Shown: positions 1-8,400, counted from the first letter of the stretch. The stretch is 12,505 bases of DNA from Saccoglossus kowalevskii (GCF_000003605.2 NW_003134851.1:73379-85883), one strand, 5' to 3'. Program-made: numbers and translations. Notes: generated from the letters alone by a model not told the origin.

Positions 1-568
1 ACGTGCATCAAGGTCCTATTATGTTTAATGTATGTACCAAATTTGAACGAAATCCATCCATGCATAACTGAGATCCGGGTCTGGAATGGTGAAAATGTGC
101 GATTTCAATGCATTTTCAGCCTTAAAGCGGCCGCTATTTGGCTATCGTTAATGAGATCATGAAACAAATGCACATACATATTTGTGACATGATGTACCTT
201 GTGTGTGTGAAGTTTGAACTCGATCAATCCAGACATGTCTCAGATACGGATCCAGAACTGAATTCTTTAAAACAAAATGGCCGCCAGTTGGCCATTTCAA
301 GCCCGATCCAAAAAAAAAAGACGTGCATCAAGGTCCTATCATGTTTAATGTATGTACCAAATTTGAACAAAATCCGTCCATGCATAACTGAGATCCGGGT
401 TCGGAATGGTGAAAATGTGCGATTTTGATGCATTTTCGGCCTTAAAATGGCCGCTATTCGGCTATCGTTAATCGGATCATGAAAAAAATGCATGTGCATA
501 TGTCCCATATAATGTGTGATGTATGAGTGAAGTTTGAACTTAATCGGTCCATGCATGTTCGAGATACA
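1..568. repeat. Tandem repeat, 320-bp period (core repeats of a pearl/Helitron-like element)
   Basis: Positions 1-248 recur almost base for base at 321-568, giving an exact 320-bp period. The second copy loses similarity just after 568. Each 320-bp unit is made of two diverged half-units about 160-170 bp apart. Every half-unit carries the same degenerate core, read on the minus strand as a TATCTC-type start, then a GGATT-like middle, then a TTCAAA..T..TAC end; the four cores lie near 33-75, 193-247, 353-395 and 513-567. Short stretches stay open through the unit on both strands, but they follow the repeat and resemble no protein, so I do not call genes here. The layout matches the roughly 160-bp core repeats that I recall from bivalve pearl elements. 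Confidence 0.85.
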
Positions 569-575
569 GGTGATC

Positions 576-601
576 ACGGACGCACGGATGCACGGACGCA
601 C
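576..601. repeat. Minisatellite, ACGGACGC-type
   Basis: Three imperfect copies of an ACGGA(C/T)GC octamer follow directly after the last core repeat. An ACGG-type microsatellite downstream of ~160-bp core repeats is a hallmark of the pearl/mini-me class of non-autonomous elements, as I remember that literature. Confidence 0.75.
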
Positions 602-616
602 ACAGGGCAAAACATA

Positions 617-651
617 AGTCCCCGTTTTCGGACTACGTCCGAACGGGGACT
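617..651. repeat. GC-rich imperfect palindrome ending in CTAA, candidate Helitron-like 3' terminus
   Basis: The arm agtccccgt..tcggac pairs with gtccga..acggggact around a TAC loop. This gives a stem of about 15 base pairs with a two-base bulge (extra TT in the left arm). The outer arm runs directly into CTAA (650-653) followed by T (654). Helitrons end in a hairpin close to CTRR and insert between A and T, so this may be the 3' boundary of the element that includes the tandem repeat at 1-568. In classical Helitrons the hairpin sits about ten bases before CTRR, whereas here it overlaps, so the match is not perfect. Confidence 0.6.
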
Positions 652-659
652 AATAAAAA

Positions 660-1039
660 CATTCAGACCGTGGCACAGTGTCATTTGGCTGATTGCTGAA
701 AAAAACATACTGAAATAATTAGGCAATCCCCAGTATTTTGAATGTACATTGAACATCAATAATCTACCTTTAGAAAGAATAAATAATCATACCAATTTTA
801 TTTAATGTCTTCTTTATTTGTCTATAATTAGTTCTTATCTAAATATGGACAATTTCATTAGATACGCAACGCCAGGACGAATTTGCTTTGAAAATCATAA
901 CTATGAAAATGAACAAATATAAATGCATTTGAATGACTGAGCACAGTTTACCAAATAAGACAATGTGCGAACTTCTCCAATCAGCATTCAATGATCAGCT
1001 TGATTGGAAATGAACACATGAATGCATCCACTAACATAT
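660..1039. other. Non-coding spacer with possible poly(A) signals for the minus-strand gene
   Basis: No reading frame here resembles a protein. On the minus strand AATAAA occurs at 802-797 and 818-813, about 220-240 bases beyond the last recognisable codons of the minus-strand gene, so one of these could be its polyadenylation signal. AATAAA is common by chance in AT-rich DNA, so this is weak. Nothing else stands out. Confidence 0.3.
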
Positions 1040-1390
1040 TCATATTATGACGCCATGAATCCTAATTACAGTAACCACTACAGAAGCAAACTGCGGTGCA
1101 TTCAAGTCCTTTTTTTTGGCACTTACAAGGATTTTTGCAACTATTGGTGGAATATTTTCAATGCTTCGATTCTTTTTTGCAAAAAACTCCAGTCGAACAG
1201 TATTTACAGACGATGATTCACTTGTGGGATCATATACAACAAATTGCTCTATCAATTGTAGGAATAGCCATGTCTTCATCAGTTATCACAGATGGATTTT
1301 GCATAACAGAAAGAAAAGACTGTGTGACATTTGAAGCAATTTTCCAGGTTTTCATTGCAGATTTCTTTCCTTTCCCTTCAAAAAAAGAAA
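1040..1390 (-). pseudogene. C-terminal segment of the minus-strand gene
   Basis: After the homopolymer frameshift, family sequence resumes with FFEGKGKKSAMKTWKIASN and SVITDEDMA. A second frameshift near 1270 leads to LIEQFVVYDPTSESSSVN and FFAKKNRSIENIPPIVAKIL. The usual continuation (a lysine-rich stretch, then a tryptophan/glycine motif) is not recognisable before 1040, so the end of the gene is unclear. The plus-strand frames at 1096-1413 overlap this segment and are shadows. Confidence 0.65.
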
Positions 1391-1980
1391 AATGTATCAC
1401 AGCCAGTAAATGAATGAAACATTGGCAATGCACTGGCCTTTTCTTCACCTAGTAGTTGTGCTATCTTGTTGACATTGATGTGTCTGAAGTATTGCCGTGA
1501 TCCAAACGCAATTGCCAGCTGTAAGTTTTTAAGTCTTACTACAGCAGCGACTCTGAGAACTACAACATCAGTATCAACTGTGTGAATGACTGTTTCCTGT
1601 CTCATTCCCTGTCCTTGCTGAGCATCCTTTATATGTACAAAAATCCTGGTGTCAGCCTCCTCGTGGTTACATGGGTTGATCAGGGATGTGTCTCTTTGAG
1701 GCCAGCATAGCACATTCTACCCAATTGTCACTATGATGGTCTTCTCATCGAGTCTCAGATTTTCGTGTATGAACTGTGCAAGGTACGAAAATAGTTCGGT
1801 CTTATTATCACTATGGCGCAGAAAAAACTTCCAATCCGTAGGAACTTGTAAATTACTTTTCACACGCCGATGAGATCCCAGACCACGATGAACTCTGGCA
1901 GAATTAAATAGTGACCTCTCAAGGTAGACATCGAATACCACATCGATTCTCATTGCATTGGTTGACAACTTTCTTAATCA
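1378..1980 (-). pseudogene. Nuclease-like core of the minus-strand gene
   Basis: One register runs from the TGA at 1980-1978 down to 1378, interrupted by TAG at 1717-1719. It carries RIDVVFDVYLERSL, DNKTELFSYLAQFI, CNHEEADTRIFVHIKDA, VIHTVDTDVVVLRVAAV, AIAFGSRQYFRHINVNKIA and ALPMFHSFTGCDT. The EEADTR cluster, the hydrophobic strand ending in DTD, and GCDT occur in the order of the acidic motifs of FEN1/XPG-type 5' nucleases (EAEA, D.DLL, G(C/S)DY), where they bind catalytic metal ions. This is a motif-level inference. The frame ends in a T homopolymer just after GCDT, where the expected S-F residues read FFFF and a TGA follows; the family sequence continues in the neighbouring register. Confidence 0.7.
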
Positions 1981-2640
1981 TGGAAGCACTGTCTTTGAGG
2001 CATAATCTTCAAACGTCATATTGGTCTCTGGCTTCATCTAATTTATCAGTGCTGCTCCATCAAGGACTATCACTTTTGTTTTTGTAAAATCACAGCTAGA
2101 AATCGAGTAATCCATGCTCTCGAGCTGTTTCAGCAGCTGTGCTTTGTTCCCTGATCTCAATTCACTGTTATGTGAGATTGACAGAGATGTGCTGTTCTAT
2201 ATTGCCATCCCTATTCTGACATTCAATAAAAAGACGGGAAAACAATGAAACGTCGTTCTTCAAAGTTGCCCTTTGAGTTGAAGATGCTCAATTTATCCGA
2301 CAATGAGTCCTTCTAAAGCAGTATTTTAGTGATGAATCCATCAGACTGTTTTTGACCCACTTCTTCAATATTGCCTAGATTTGATACTGCAAGTCCTTGG
2401 TGTATATTCCCAGTGTGTAAGACAATCAATGAATCTGTCAACTCCTCTAAAATGGATTCCCAAATTCAGTTATTGTGCTATGCAAGTTACAAACATCTGC
2501 AGAAAAACTCTTTTGGAATGATGCTATTTCTTCATGGTGCTTCTTTGCGTTTCTCCATCCTGTGTTTTGGGAATGCTGCTCTTGAATGCCTCTGTCAATG
2601 CAGATATTTGAGGACCTGAGATGAGCCAGCGATGCAGGGC
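1981..2640 (-). pseudogene. Strongly decayed middle segment of the minus-strand gene
   Basis: No long frame survives, but pieces in different registers fit the family in order: EELTDSLIVLHTGNI, then NIEEVGQKQSDGFITKILL and after a TAG (2313-2315) KDSLSDKL, then ELRSGNKAQLLKQLE, then KVIVLDGAALIN, a TAG (2038-2040), and MTFEDYAS. At least two frameshifts lie between these. The IVLDGAA..N block precedes the nuclease-like domain in the family. The plus-strand frame at 2371-2619 is a shadow of this segment. Confidence 0.6.
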
Positions 2641-2681
2641 ATTCTCATTGCTTTTGATGCTAATTATTCCACCTTGCCCTT

Positions 2682-2925
2682 TCACTTTTTTATTGTTTTG
2701 TTCGTGGGCATGATTAATCTATATTCCTGAAAACCTATTCCTGAATTGTGAACTACAAATTTTCCATCTACAAAATTTTGATAAACTTCAGGATGCTGTT
2801 CGCTTAAACTCAACATGTCCCTTAGGTGAACAGGAAGCCATCGCGAATAGTTGACCCTGTCTATTGTAAAAAATAGACCAATGGCCTGTTGCTCAACGGC
2901 AATTGTACAAAAGATTAGTGCTGTA
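2682..2925 (-). pseudogene. Middle segment of the minus-strand gene (NYSRWLPVHLRDM block)
   Basis: This frame carries LFFTIDRVNYSRWLPVHLRDM (given here as LFFTIDRVNY then SRWLPVHLRDM), followed by SEQHPEVYQNFVDGKFVVHN. That is a highly characteristic block of the family, where the usual form is (F/L)DHTNYARW(I/L)PVH(L/I)RDM...HPEV...F..G.F.V. The frame upstream of about 2925 is repeat-derived. Downstream, the usual IAIDQAHEQNN / KGDGG region cannot be recognised, so the copy has decayed or is deleted after 2682. Confidence 0.75.
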
Positions 2926-2929
2926 CATG

Positions 2930-3900
2930 ACAAATACCCCAAAAGGCAGTGAGTGAGACAATAAAACATAATGCTAAAAGTGGAATTTTTTACAAAAATA
3001 ACAGAAATATTCAATAAAATTAGAACTCCAGCGTGTTGAGAAAATAACATAACATGATATTTGCAATTATCTGAATTCGTAATACATGTATATACCAAGT
3101 TTTGTTGAAATATGTTGAACGGTTCTTGAAATAGCACCCAAATAGCTTGAATTTCACTAGCTGGTATACAAATTTCCATCAAAAACTAAATATATCTGGA
3201 AACTGCCCCAACATATATATGCAACAAGTTTTATTAAAACATATTAAATGGTTCTCAAGATATCACCAAAATAGCCTAAATATTGGTATGTAAATTAGGC
3301 AATTTACATATTTTTCCACCAAAATCAATCATGTCTATACACATTTAAATGAAATATCACCAAACAACCAAACAAATTTGTCAATGGAATAATAAACACA
3401 TGTATGCTTAATTAACACCAAAGCACTGGAAATAGTGGTTAGTTGAAATTCCATTTTTAACCAAAAATGACAAAAATATTTGCCAAAATTAGAAAATTAA
3501 AGATATGGCCATGGGATGAACAAATCTAGTAGATGTCAACACAAGGTACATACACACCAAGTATCAAAGCATTCAGGCTACCGGTTTTGAAGAAGAAGTC
3601 GAAAATATAATTTTTTACTAAAAATTACCATTTTAAAATATTCGCCAAAATTAGGAAATTCAAAATTTCCTTGCAAAATTAACAAAACTGATAGAGGACA
3701 ACCCAAGGCGCATGTAATATCAATATCAGCACTGTAGGCCACTTAGTGTCATAGTAGCATAGAAGAAATTTGCATAATTTTTGGCAGAACGACTTCTCAT
3801 GAACAAATTACCATCTACACTCATCAAGGCATCCACACACCAAAAATCGAGTTCGTCGATTTTTGAGAAGAAGTTGCGCACAGACAGACATATATTTTGT
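2930..3900. repeat. Degenerate tandem repeat block inserted in the minus-strand gene
   Basis: Between the ALYSLL and RVNYSRW segments the family's normal sequence of about 45 residues is missing. In its place lies AT-rich DNA with the same core as the blocks at 1-568 and 12261-12505. Cores with the plus-strand pattern ACCAAGT-like, about 25 bases, then GGTTCTTGA-like lie near 3090-3134, 3212-3263, 3551-3600 and 3832-3872. A second internal repeat (CCAAAATTAG.AAATT) recurs at about 3478-3499 and 3642-3662. The block ends with a CACAGACAGACA microsatellite remnant (3877-3892). The repeat could sit inside an old intron or could be the insertion that broke the gene. Confidence 0.65.
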
Positions 3901-3904
3901 GAAG

Positions 3905-4936
3905 GGAATGAGCATCTTTAAGTAGTGAATATAGTGCGGCAGCATTAACTTCATGTGCATATCGACTTCTTTTTACATGACTGCATTGCAGTATTGCAGC
4001 AGATCTTCCACTTGTTGTAACTCTGACTTCTTCTAGAGCTTGAATCCACCCACTGTCTTTAAGCCAGGATCCGATCAGGCTAATAAACACCATTTCAATA
4101 TGTAACCCACCTAACATTACTAGTAGCTTATTCTCTCCAAACGTCTCAAGCCATGTCCATTGAACTGTCTTTGCGATGGCATAGAGCGGCTGATCATATG
4201 TCATAACAGGTGTCTGTCCTGGGTTGAGAAAAGCTGTCACTTTTTTTAATAACTTCATGCTATGGCACGTCAAAGCTACGGAATGGGAATCTTCTTTGAA
4301 AAGTGGAAGCATTGATGAGATGGTTTTTAACACTACTAGGTCATTATGTTGGTTAGCGTGGTAGGCCGACCAAGATAACATGGGTGGAGGACATTCCATC
4401 TTTCGCAACCTTACAAACTCAAGCCACGTCTTCCCATATTTCATAACTTCACTCAGAGAACCAACTTCTTTTAATTTCCAGGATGTGTTTTTAGGAATAG
4501 GAGGAATCTTGTTTTTCATCATTATTGGTGTGATTGTTGAGTACTTTTCTGGCAAATTGGCCCTTTGTTTTCTCAAACCATCATCTTTGTAATAAGTACC
4601 ATCACAAGGCTAACCAGTGTTATGATCATCAGGATGCTTGTTTATGGAAATTCCTGTTCCATGGAAAGCTTCCTTTGCAGTCGTGGAGGTAGGGTCATAG
4701 TCCAGATTGTCATAAGCTGATGTGGTAAACACATATTTTACAAGATTTTCAGAACAGACAACCCCTTCCTCGTCAATTTTTGTGCACAATGAACGTACTA
4801 TAGTGTTTTCAATTTCCAGAACTCTGTCATATGAAATTGATAGGCAACTAACTTGGCCTGACGAGTTTGTGAATAAATACTGAGGCAGTGTTGGTTCTCG
4901 GTCTTTGCTATGATGATCATACACCGTATTATTCAA
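3905..4936 (-). pseudogene. N-terminal half of the minus-strand gene, one frame with a single TAG
   Basis: This long collinear frame is interrupted only by TAG at 4610-4612; the coding register is identical on both sides (the distance is a multiple of three). It carries the family segments VVCSENLVKYVFTTSAYDN, then STTAKEAFHGTGIS. After the stop come SWSAYHANQ, MLPLFKEDSHSVAL, FLNPGQTPVMTYDQPLYAI, VMLGGLHIEM, GSWLKDSGW and SRYAHEVNAAALYSLL. The NPGQTPV.T.DQPL and GGLHIEM blocks are among the best conserved parts of the family as I remember it. No catalytic function is known for them. Similarity stops near 3905, where the microsatellite end of a repeat block begins; the open frame runs on to 3824 but that tail is repeat sequence. 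Confidence 0.7.
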
Positions 4937-5127
4937 ATCTTGTCAGTGGTAAAAATATCCCTTCGTATGATGCTTTTCGCCTTTACAATGTATGTTCCTT
5001 CATCTTCACCACAATCTGCATAAGCCATTTGGAGCATTTCACCTATTCTTTGGCGCATGCACAGAAAATTATTGACTTTCCCCTGTATATTTTGTTGCAA
5101 ATGTGCAGGCAGTACTATAGTAAACAC
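4933..5127 (-). pseudogene. N-proximal piece of the minus-strand gene
   Basis: A 64-codon frame rich in charged residues (NNFLCMRQRIGEMLQMAYADCGEDEGTYIVKAKS when joined over two spans: NNFLCMRQRIGEML, then QMAYADCGEDEGTYIV) fits the position where this family carries a poorly conserved helical stretch. It ends in a stop at 4933. The next conserved frame starts at 4936 in another register, so a frameshift is needed to join them. A TATACAG/GGG sequence on this strand (AG at 5084-5083) is a plausible splice acceptor, so the true exon may start at 5082. The assignment is weaker than for the segments that follow. Confidence 0.4.
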
Positions 5128-5510
5128 AACAGCAATACATTTAGCTGTTCTGCTGTTTTAAAGGACAAAATTCAATTCGGTATTGATGACGTCATTGTGA
5201 CGATTTTTAGTGGCTCCGAATCTTAAAATGTTCAGCAGAAGTCATAGTACCTTGACACAAATTTCATCCTTTTAACATAAACTGAACAGTTTTGATGTTT
5301 TTCAGCACATGTCCACTGGACTAATACTAACAAAAATGAAATATTAATTATTTCATATTTTATTATATAACCTGCACAACAGTAATCAATATTTTTCCTT
5401 GCTAGAATGATGTGTAACTTCATACGGAAATCCTGATAAAGTTCACAACTGACGATTTAGCACTATTATGGCAATGGTGGGCCAAAATGTCTCAACTTCC
5501 TGTGAATTTG
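5128..5510. other. Non-coding interval 5' of the minus-strand gene, possible intron
   Basis: No reading frame here resembles the family or any other protein I know. On the minus strand a donor-like AAC/GTTAGT (GT at 5520-5519) and the acceptor-like TATACAG (AG at 5084-5083) could bound an intron of about 440 bp. That intron would join the 5521-5708 segment to the first recognisable exon of the minus-strand gene. This is only a proposal. Confidence 0.25.
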
Positions 5511-5708
5511 ATTAACTAACGTTTTTAGGTTCATGTGCTGCAAGTTGCATGGCACTACCTAAGCGGCCGTTCCCCAGCAAATAATTAAGCCAAGGCGGTT
5601 TCGATATCGAAATCGAGAAACTCTCTGATTTTACATAATCTGGGAAGTTCGAATTACTAAATGAAGTACAGGATGACGAAGCTGAAATATCCAAGAACCA
5701 ACACATAT
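5511..5708 (-). repeat. Direct repeat copy 1, with an open minus-strand frame
   Basis: This segment recurs in the same orientation at 7845-8043, about 2.3 kb away, with roughly three quarters of bases identical by eye and long ungapped stretches. On the minus strand it is open for 64 codons, including FLDISASSSCTSFSNSNFPD and LNYLLGNGRLG, and ends with HEPKN directly before a GTTAGT donor-like sequence. In the best matched stretch of 14 codons, five of the six codon differences between the copies are silent, which hints that the strand was once translated. It may be a first exon of the minus-strand gene or part of an unrelated repeat. I do not recognise the protein. Confidence 0.7.
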
Positions 5709-5790
5709 CAAAAATAAATATATATTCGCAGTGTATTTTATGTCTAACCGGACCGGAAGTGAGAATTTGTTAGTACTCTAAATAACATAA

Positions 5791-5885
5791 TGGCGATGCG
5801 CTCCGCTAGGATTGCCCTTATAATCACTTTTGTAGGTTTGTTGGCGATCCGCTCCGCTACGATTGCCCTTATAATCACTTTTGTG
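5791..5885. repeat. Short tandem duplication (two 44-bp copies, 51-bp period)
   Basis: TGGCGAT(G/C)CGCTCCGCTA begins two copies (5791-5834 and 5842-5885). They share everything to ATCACTTTTGT apart from two central substitutions and are separated by seven bases. The near identity implies recent origin compared with the decayed genes nearby. Confidence 0.9.
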
Positions 5886-7844
5886 ATTTAGGATAAAACA
5901 CCTCAGACATAGCTCATTCTACTTAGCTTGAGTGAGGGCACAAAGTTATCATTTGAATTTTTGATATCTTTTTTTCATTACCGAGAAATTTGACCCCAAA
6001 GTTGGGGTTACTGTTCACCAAGAATTGCTTTTTGACTTTTAAGTCATTTTTTTGGCTTGGCTGATTTTGTTCATACTTGATAGGCAGGTCGTACCGCCAC
6101 TAATTGGAATACTTTCGCCCCAAATTTATTACCTATTACCAGTCTTGTAATAGCAGTGTTTAAATGATCATGCTTTTTATTTTGGCTACGCACACCGCCG
6201 ACATTGTTACACTGTATCAACGTAATCGTAATCCCAACGCAACTTTGAACTTTGAACTGTAAATGGTGCCTTCAATCTAGAAAATACTATTGCAAAACGG
6301 TTGTAAATAATAAATTTAACAGCAGAATACGTCCTAGCAAAAAAATAAAGTGACTGCTAAAGACTGTGTTTTTTTTTTGCGAACTTCGTATACGGTGTGC
6401 GGTTTTAGTTATAAACCGACGTTAGCTTCACGTTTATGTCCTAACGTGGCAACATTCAAAAACATGTTGCTTGTCTTTTGAGCGGAATGAGTCGCCAACC
6501 AGCCTCAGGGTTTGCGCTAGTGTCCCGGCAAGACGAGTTCCACTTACAAAATTTAAAATTTTAAGAAATATAAATTTTATCCGAGTTAACCTTATTAGAA
6601 ATTGAACCCCAGCTTGCCTGAAAAACTGGGTCCCTCTTCAATGATTGGAGTCAGGGAAGCAAAATACGCGGTTAACGCAATCCCTACAGCCTCCCGGCTT
6701 GTTTTAGTATAAGCTAGTAACAACTTGTCAATAATTATGAGATGATTTGTAAGCATAAGATTGTTATGTGAACTTCATTCATTAATGGAATACTGTATGC
6801 TATTTTCAGGGCCTAACTGATTCAGACTCCTATATTGACTATGTCCCGGGCTGTTTACTAGTACCAACCTACTTACTTGTCAATGTCTAACTGTTATATA
6901 CAGCCCAGAACACGTCAGAATAGTGAAAAAACAGTCAGCAAATGTCAGTTGCTTGTGCCATGAGAGCCGGCCACAGAACCAAAACAATCTGACAGCCTTC
7001 GCCGCTCACAGCATCGATATGATTTTACATTGCATAGAAATGAACACTAAATGCAGTGTATCGCGGTCAGCAATTGAATCATCAATTTTAGTGGTCCGTG
7101 GTACGTACATACAGCGATGTGAACATTATTGTCACAATTTTGGGCTTGAACATCAACGAACCAGAAACAAAAGTAACCATCCGATCTAAACGACTTGTGC
7201 CTATGAAAATCGAGTCTTATCTTCTTTGCGTTTCCTATTGACAGAAGGTCGGGCCAATCTACCATGATTGTTTGCTTATCATCAATGCACAAAGGTCAAA
7301 AACGATTTAAATGTGAATTTAATGACGAACGTTTTTGAAACGAATCAATGTTCTGGTTATCTCTGGTGCGACTGCAGTCTTTGGAACAAACTTGAGGGAC
7401 TGTAAAACGCAATTTATGGTATGCGACTTAAAAACGCAATTTAAACATGAACTTCCTAACAAAGTTTTCGTTGTCTGTGGTGTAAAGCTGTCGAATAAAA
7501 TGGCGACAAGCTTCAAACGCATTGTGATGCTAATTTCATTTATGGCATGTTGACAAAGAAATGAATAATTTCTTGAATTTTTCCAGCGATAGCTACGTGA
7601 ATTTGAACCAAAATACCAACTGTGACAGCCACTGAAACGCAATTGAAAGCAAATGAACACGTCAAGCAAAAAAGACTTTTTCCCAGTCGTGGCATAAAAT
7701 GGAGGCACATACCATTTTGCCTCTTGAGGGGAATAGAAATCAGTTGATTTGAGGGTGTCACAATAAGCGAGAGAGCAAATCGTTTTTATGCTACAAAAAA
7801 ATGAACGTACTGTTTGGACTTTAGTACAACGTCTTTTTTGTTTG
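5886..7844. other. Divergent intergenic region, no recognisable gene
   Basis: This stretch separates the two head-to-head genes. I see no protein family, tRNA or known repeat in it. Its longest open frames (7319-7708 minus, 129 codons; 6923-7189 plus, 88 codons) have no recognisable motif. A small perfect palindrome, CCCCAA..TTGGGG, lies at 5994-6007. If either gene was ever transcribed, its promoter may lie here, but no core promoter element can be defended from sequence alone. Confidence 0.35.
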
Positions 7845-8043
7845 ATTACCTAACGTTTTTAGGTTCATGTGCTGTAAGTTACAGAGCACATACCTAAGTG
7901 GCCGTCCCTCAGCAAATAATGAAGCAAAGGCATTTTCGATGTCGAAATCGCAAAACTCGTCTATTTTACGCAAACTGGAAAGTTTGAATTACTAAGCGAA
8001 GTACATGACGACGAAGCTTAGAGATTCAAGAAATAGAATGGAT
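7845..8043 (-). repeat. Direct repeat copy 2, frame broken
   Basis: This is the partner of 5511-5708 in the same orientation. The minus-strand reading keeps ASSSCTS, SNSNFP and HLG but contains TAA and TAG stops, and the HEPKN end is preserved only in a shifted register. It lies directly upstream of the plus-strand gene, so relative to its neighbouring gene it is oriented opposite to copy 1. Similarity fades on both sides, with no obvious target-site duplication. Confidence 0.7.
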
Positions 8044-8084
8044 GATATATGCAGTAAATCTTGTTGGTGTTAATTTAGACCAAA

Positions 8085-8400
8085 TTGGCTATCACAGAGG
8101 CTTCAACTAAAGATCGTCTGAAGTGTTTTAATATGCCATCTATTGAGGCGTCAACATCACGTTCTCCCCGAAAACCATCTTCTGGCATGCACATGTTCCC
8201 TCCAGAATGTATCTTTTGTGGAAAGCAGAAAGTTAAATTATCAGGAAAAACTGAGCGGTGTATTAAATTAAACAAGAGTGGAACCCTTGAGGAACCAACC
8301 TAGAGCACTAGAAGTGGGAAATATCTGTCTTCATCGGATGGTGCACGAGAGGCAAAATTCAGTATGTCGCAAGTCATTCACTTTGCAGTATGTTAATCAC
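8085..8400 (+). pseudogene. N-terminal zinc-binding-like segment of the plus-strand gene
   Basis: A basic, serine-rich leader is followed by FPPECIFCGK, with the C-x2-C pair coded at 8208-8210 and 8217-8219, and a further cysteine in TERC. The frame stops at 8301-8303. In another register the strand reads RQNSVCRKSFTLQYVN (cysteine codon 8365-8367), which fits the second half of the family's C-x2-C ... H-x-C-R...F module. So a zinc-binding module is present but split by a frameshift, and the expected histidine before the last cysteine reads as asparagine. Confidence 0.5.

Larger units (their letters stand above)
1040..5127 (-). pseudogene. Degenerate large gene, uncharacterised metazoan family with FEN1/PIN-like nuclease motifs
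   Basis: This is the full extent of a decayed gene read from 5127 down to 1040. I recognise it as a family of long uncharacterised proteins found in many copies in marine invertebrate genomes. Family landmarks appear once each and in the expected order: AKEAFHGTGIS, WSAYHANQ, HEVNAAALYSLL, RVNYSRWLPVHLRDM, VIVLDGAALIN, RIDVVFDVYLERSL, CNHEEADTRIFVH, HTVDTDVVVL, FTGCDT, EGKGKKSA and KKNRSIENIPP. The frame is broken by in-frame stops (TAG at 4610-4612, 2313-2315, 2038-2040 and 1717-1719; TGA at 1978-1980), by several frameshifts, and by a repeat block at about 2930-3900. The EEADTR, DTD and GCDT motifs suggest a metal-dependent 5'-nuclease-like core. It faces away from the plus-strand relative at 8085-10585. 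Function is inferred and family recognition is from memory. Confidence 0.65.

Noticed and set aside
1-568. CRISPR array
   Set aside because: Period and unit length (320 bp, two half-units) and the lack of short identical repeats with unique spacers exclude it; the DNA is eukaryotic in character.
138-610. Overlapping open frames of 96 and 128 codons on opposite strands
   Set aside because: They lie wholly within the 320-bp tandem repeat and repeat their own sequence with its period; they resemble no protein and are shadows of repeat DNA.
2371-2619. 82-codon plus-strand frame
   Set aside because: It is antisense to the decayed middle of the minus-strand gene, whose family pieces are recognisable on the other strand.
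4610-4612. Selenocysteine or programmed readthrough at in-frame stops
   Set aside because: The codon is TAG rather than TGA, no structural element was found, and the gene also carries frameshifts and an insertion, so ordinary decay is simpler. The TAG bias is noted separately.
5232-5423. 63-codon minus-strand frame upstream of the minus-strand gene
   Set aside because: Hydrophobic, AT-driven sequence with no family similarity, lying in a likely intron or 5' flank.
6596-6620. B-box-like GGGGTTCAATTTC on the minus strand (tRNA or SINE promoter)
   Set aside because: No A box at a suitable distance and no cloverleaf could be drawn around it; a lone weak B-box match is expected by chance.
6923-7189. 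88-codon plus-strand frame
   Set aside because: No family resemblance, and an overlapping minus-strand frame of similar length; insufficient to call a gene.
7319-7708. 129-codon minus-strand frame in the spacer
   Set aside because: It has no recognisable motif, a composition like random DNA and no supported start, and it overlaps an equally meaningless plus-strand frame (7335-7553).
5511-8043. Direct repeats as LTRs of a retrotransposon
   Set aside because: The 2.1-kb interior has no reverse transcriptase, integrase, protease or primer-binding site that I can see, and the ends are not TG..CA.
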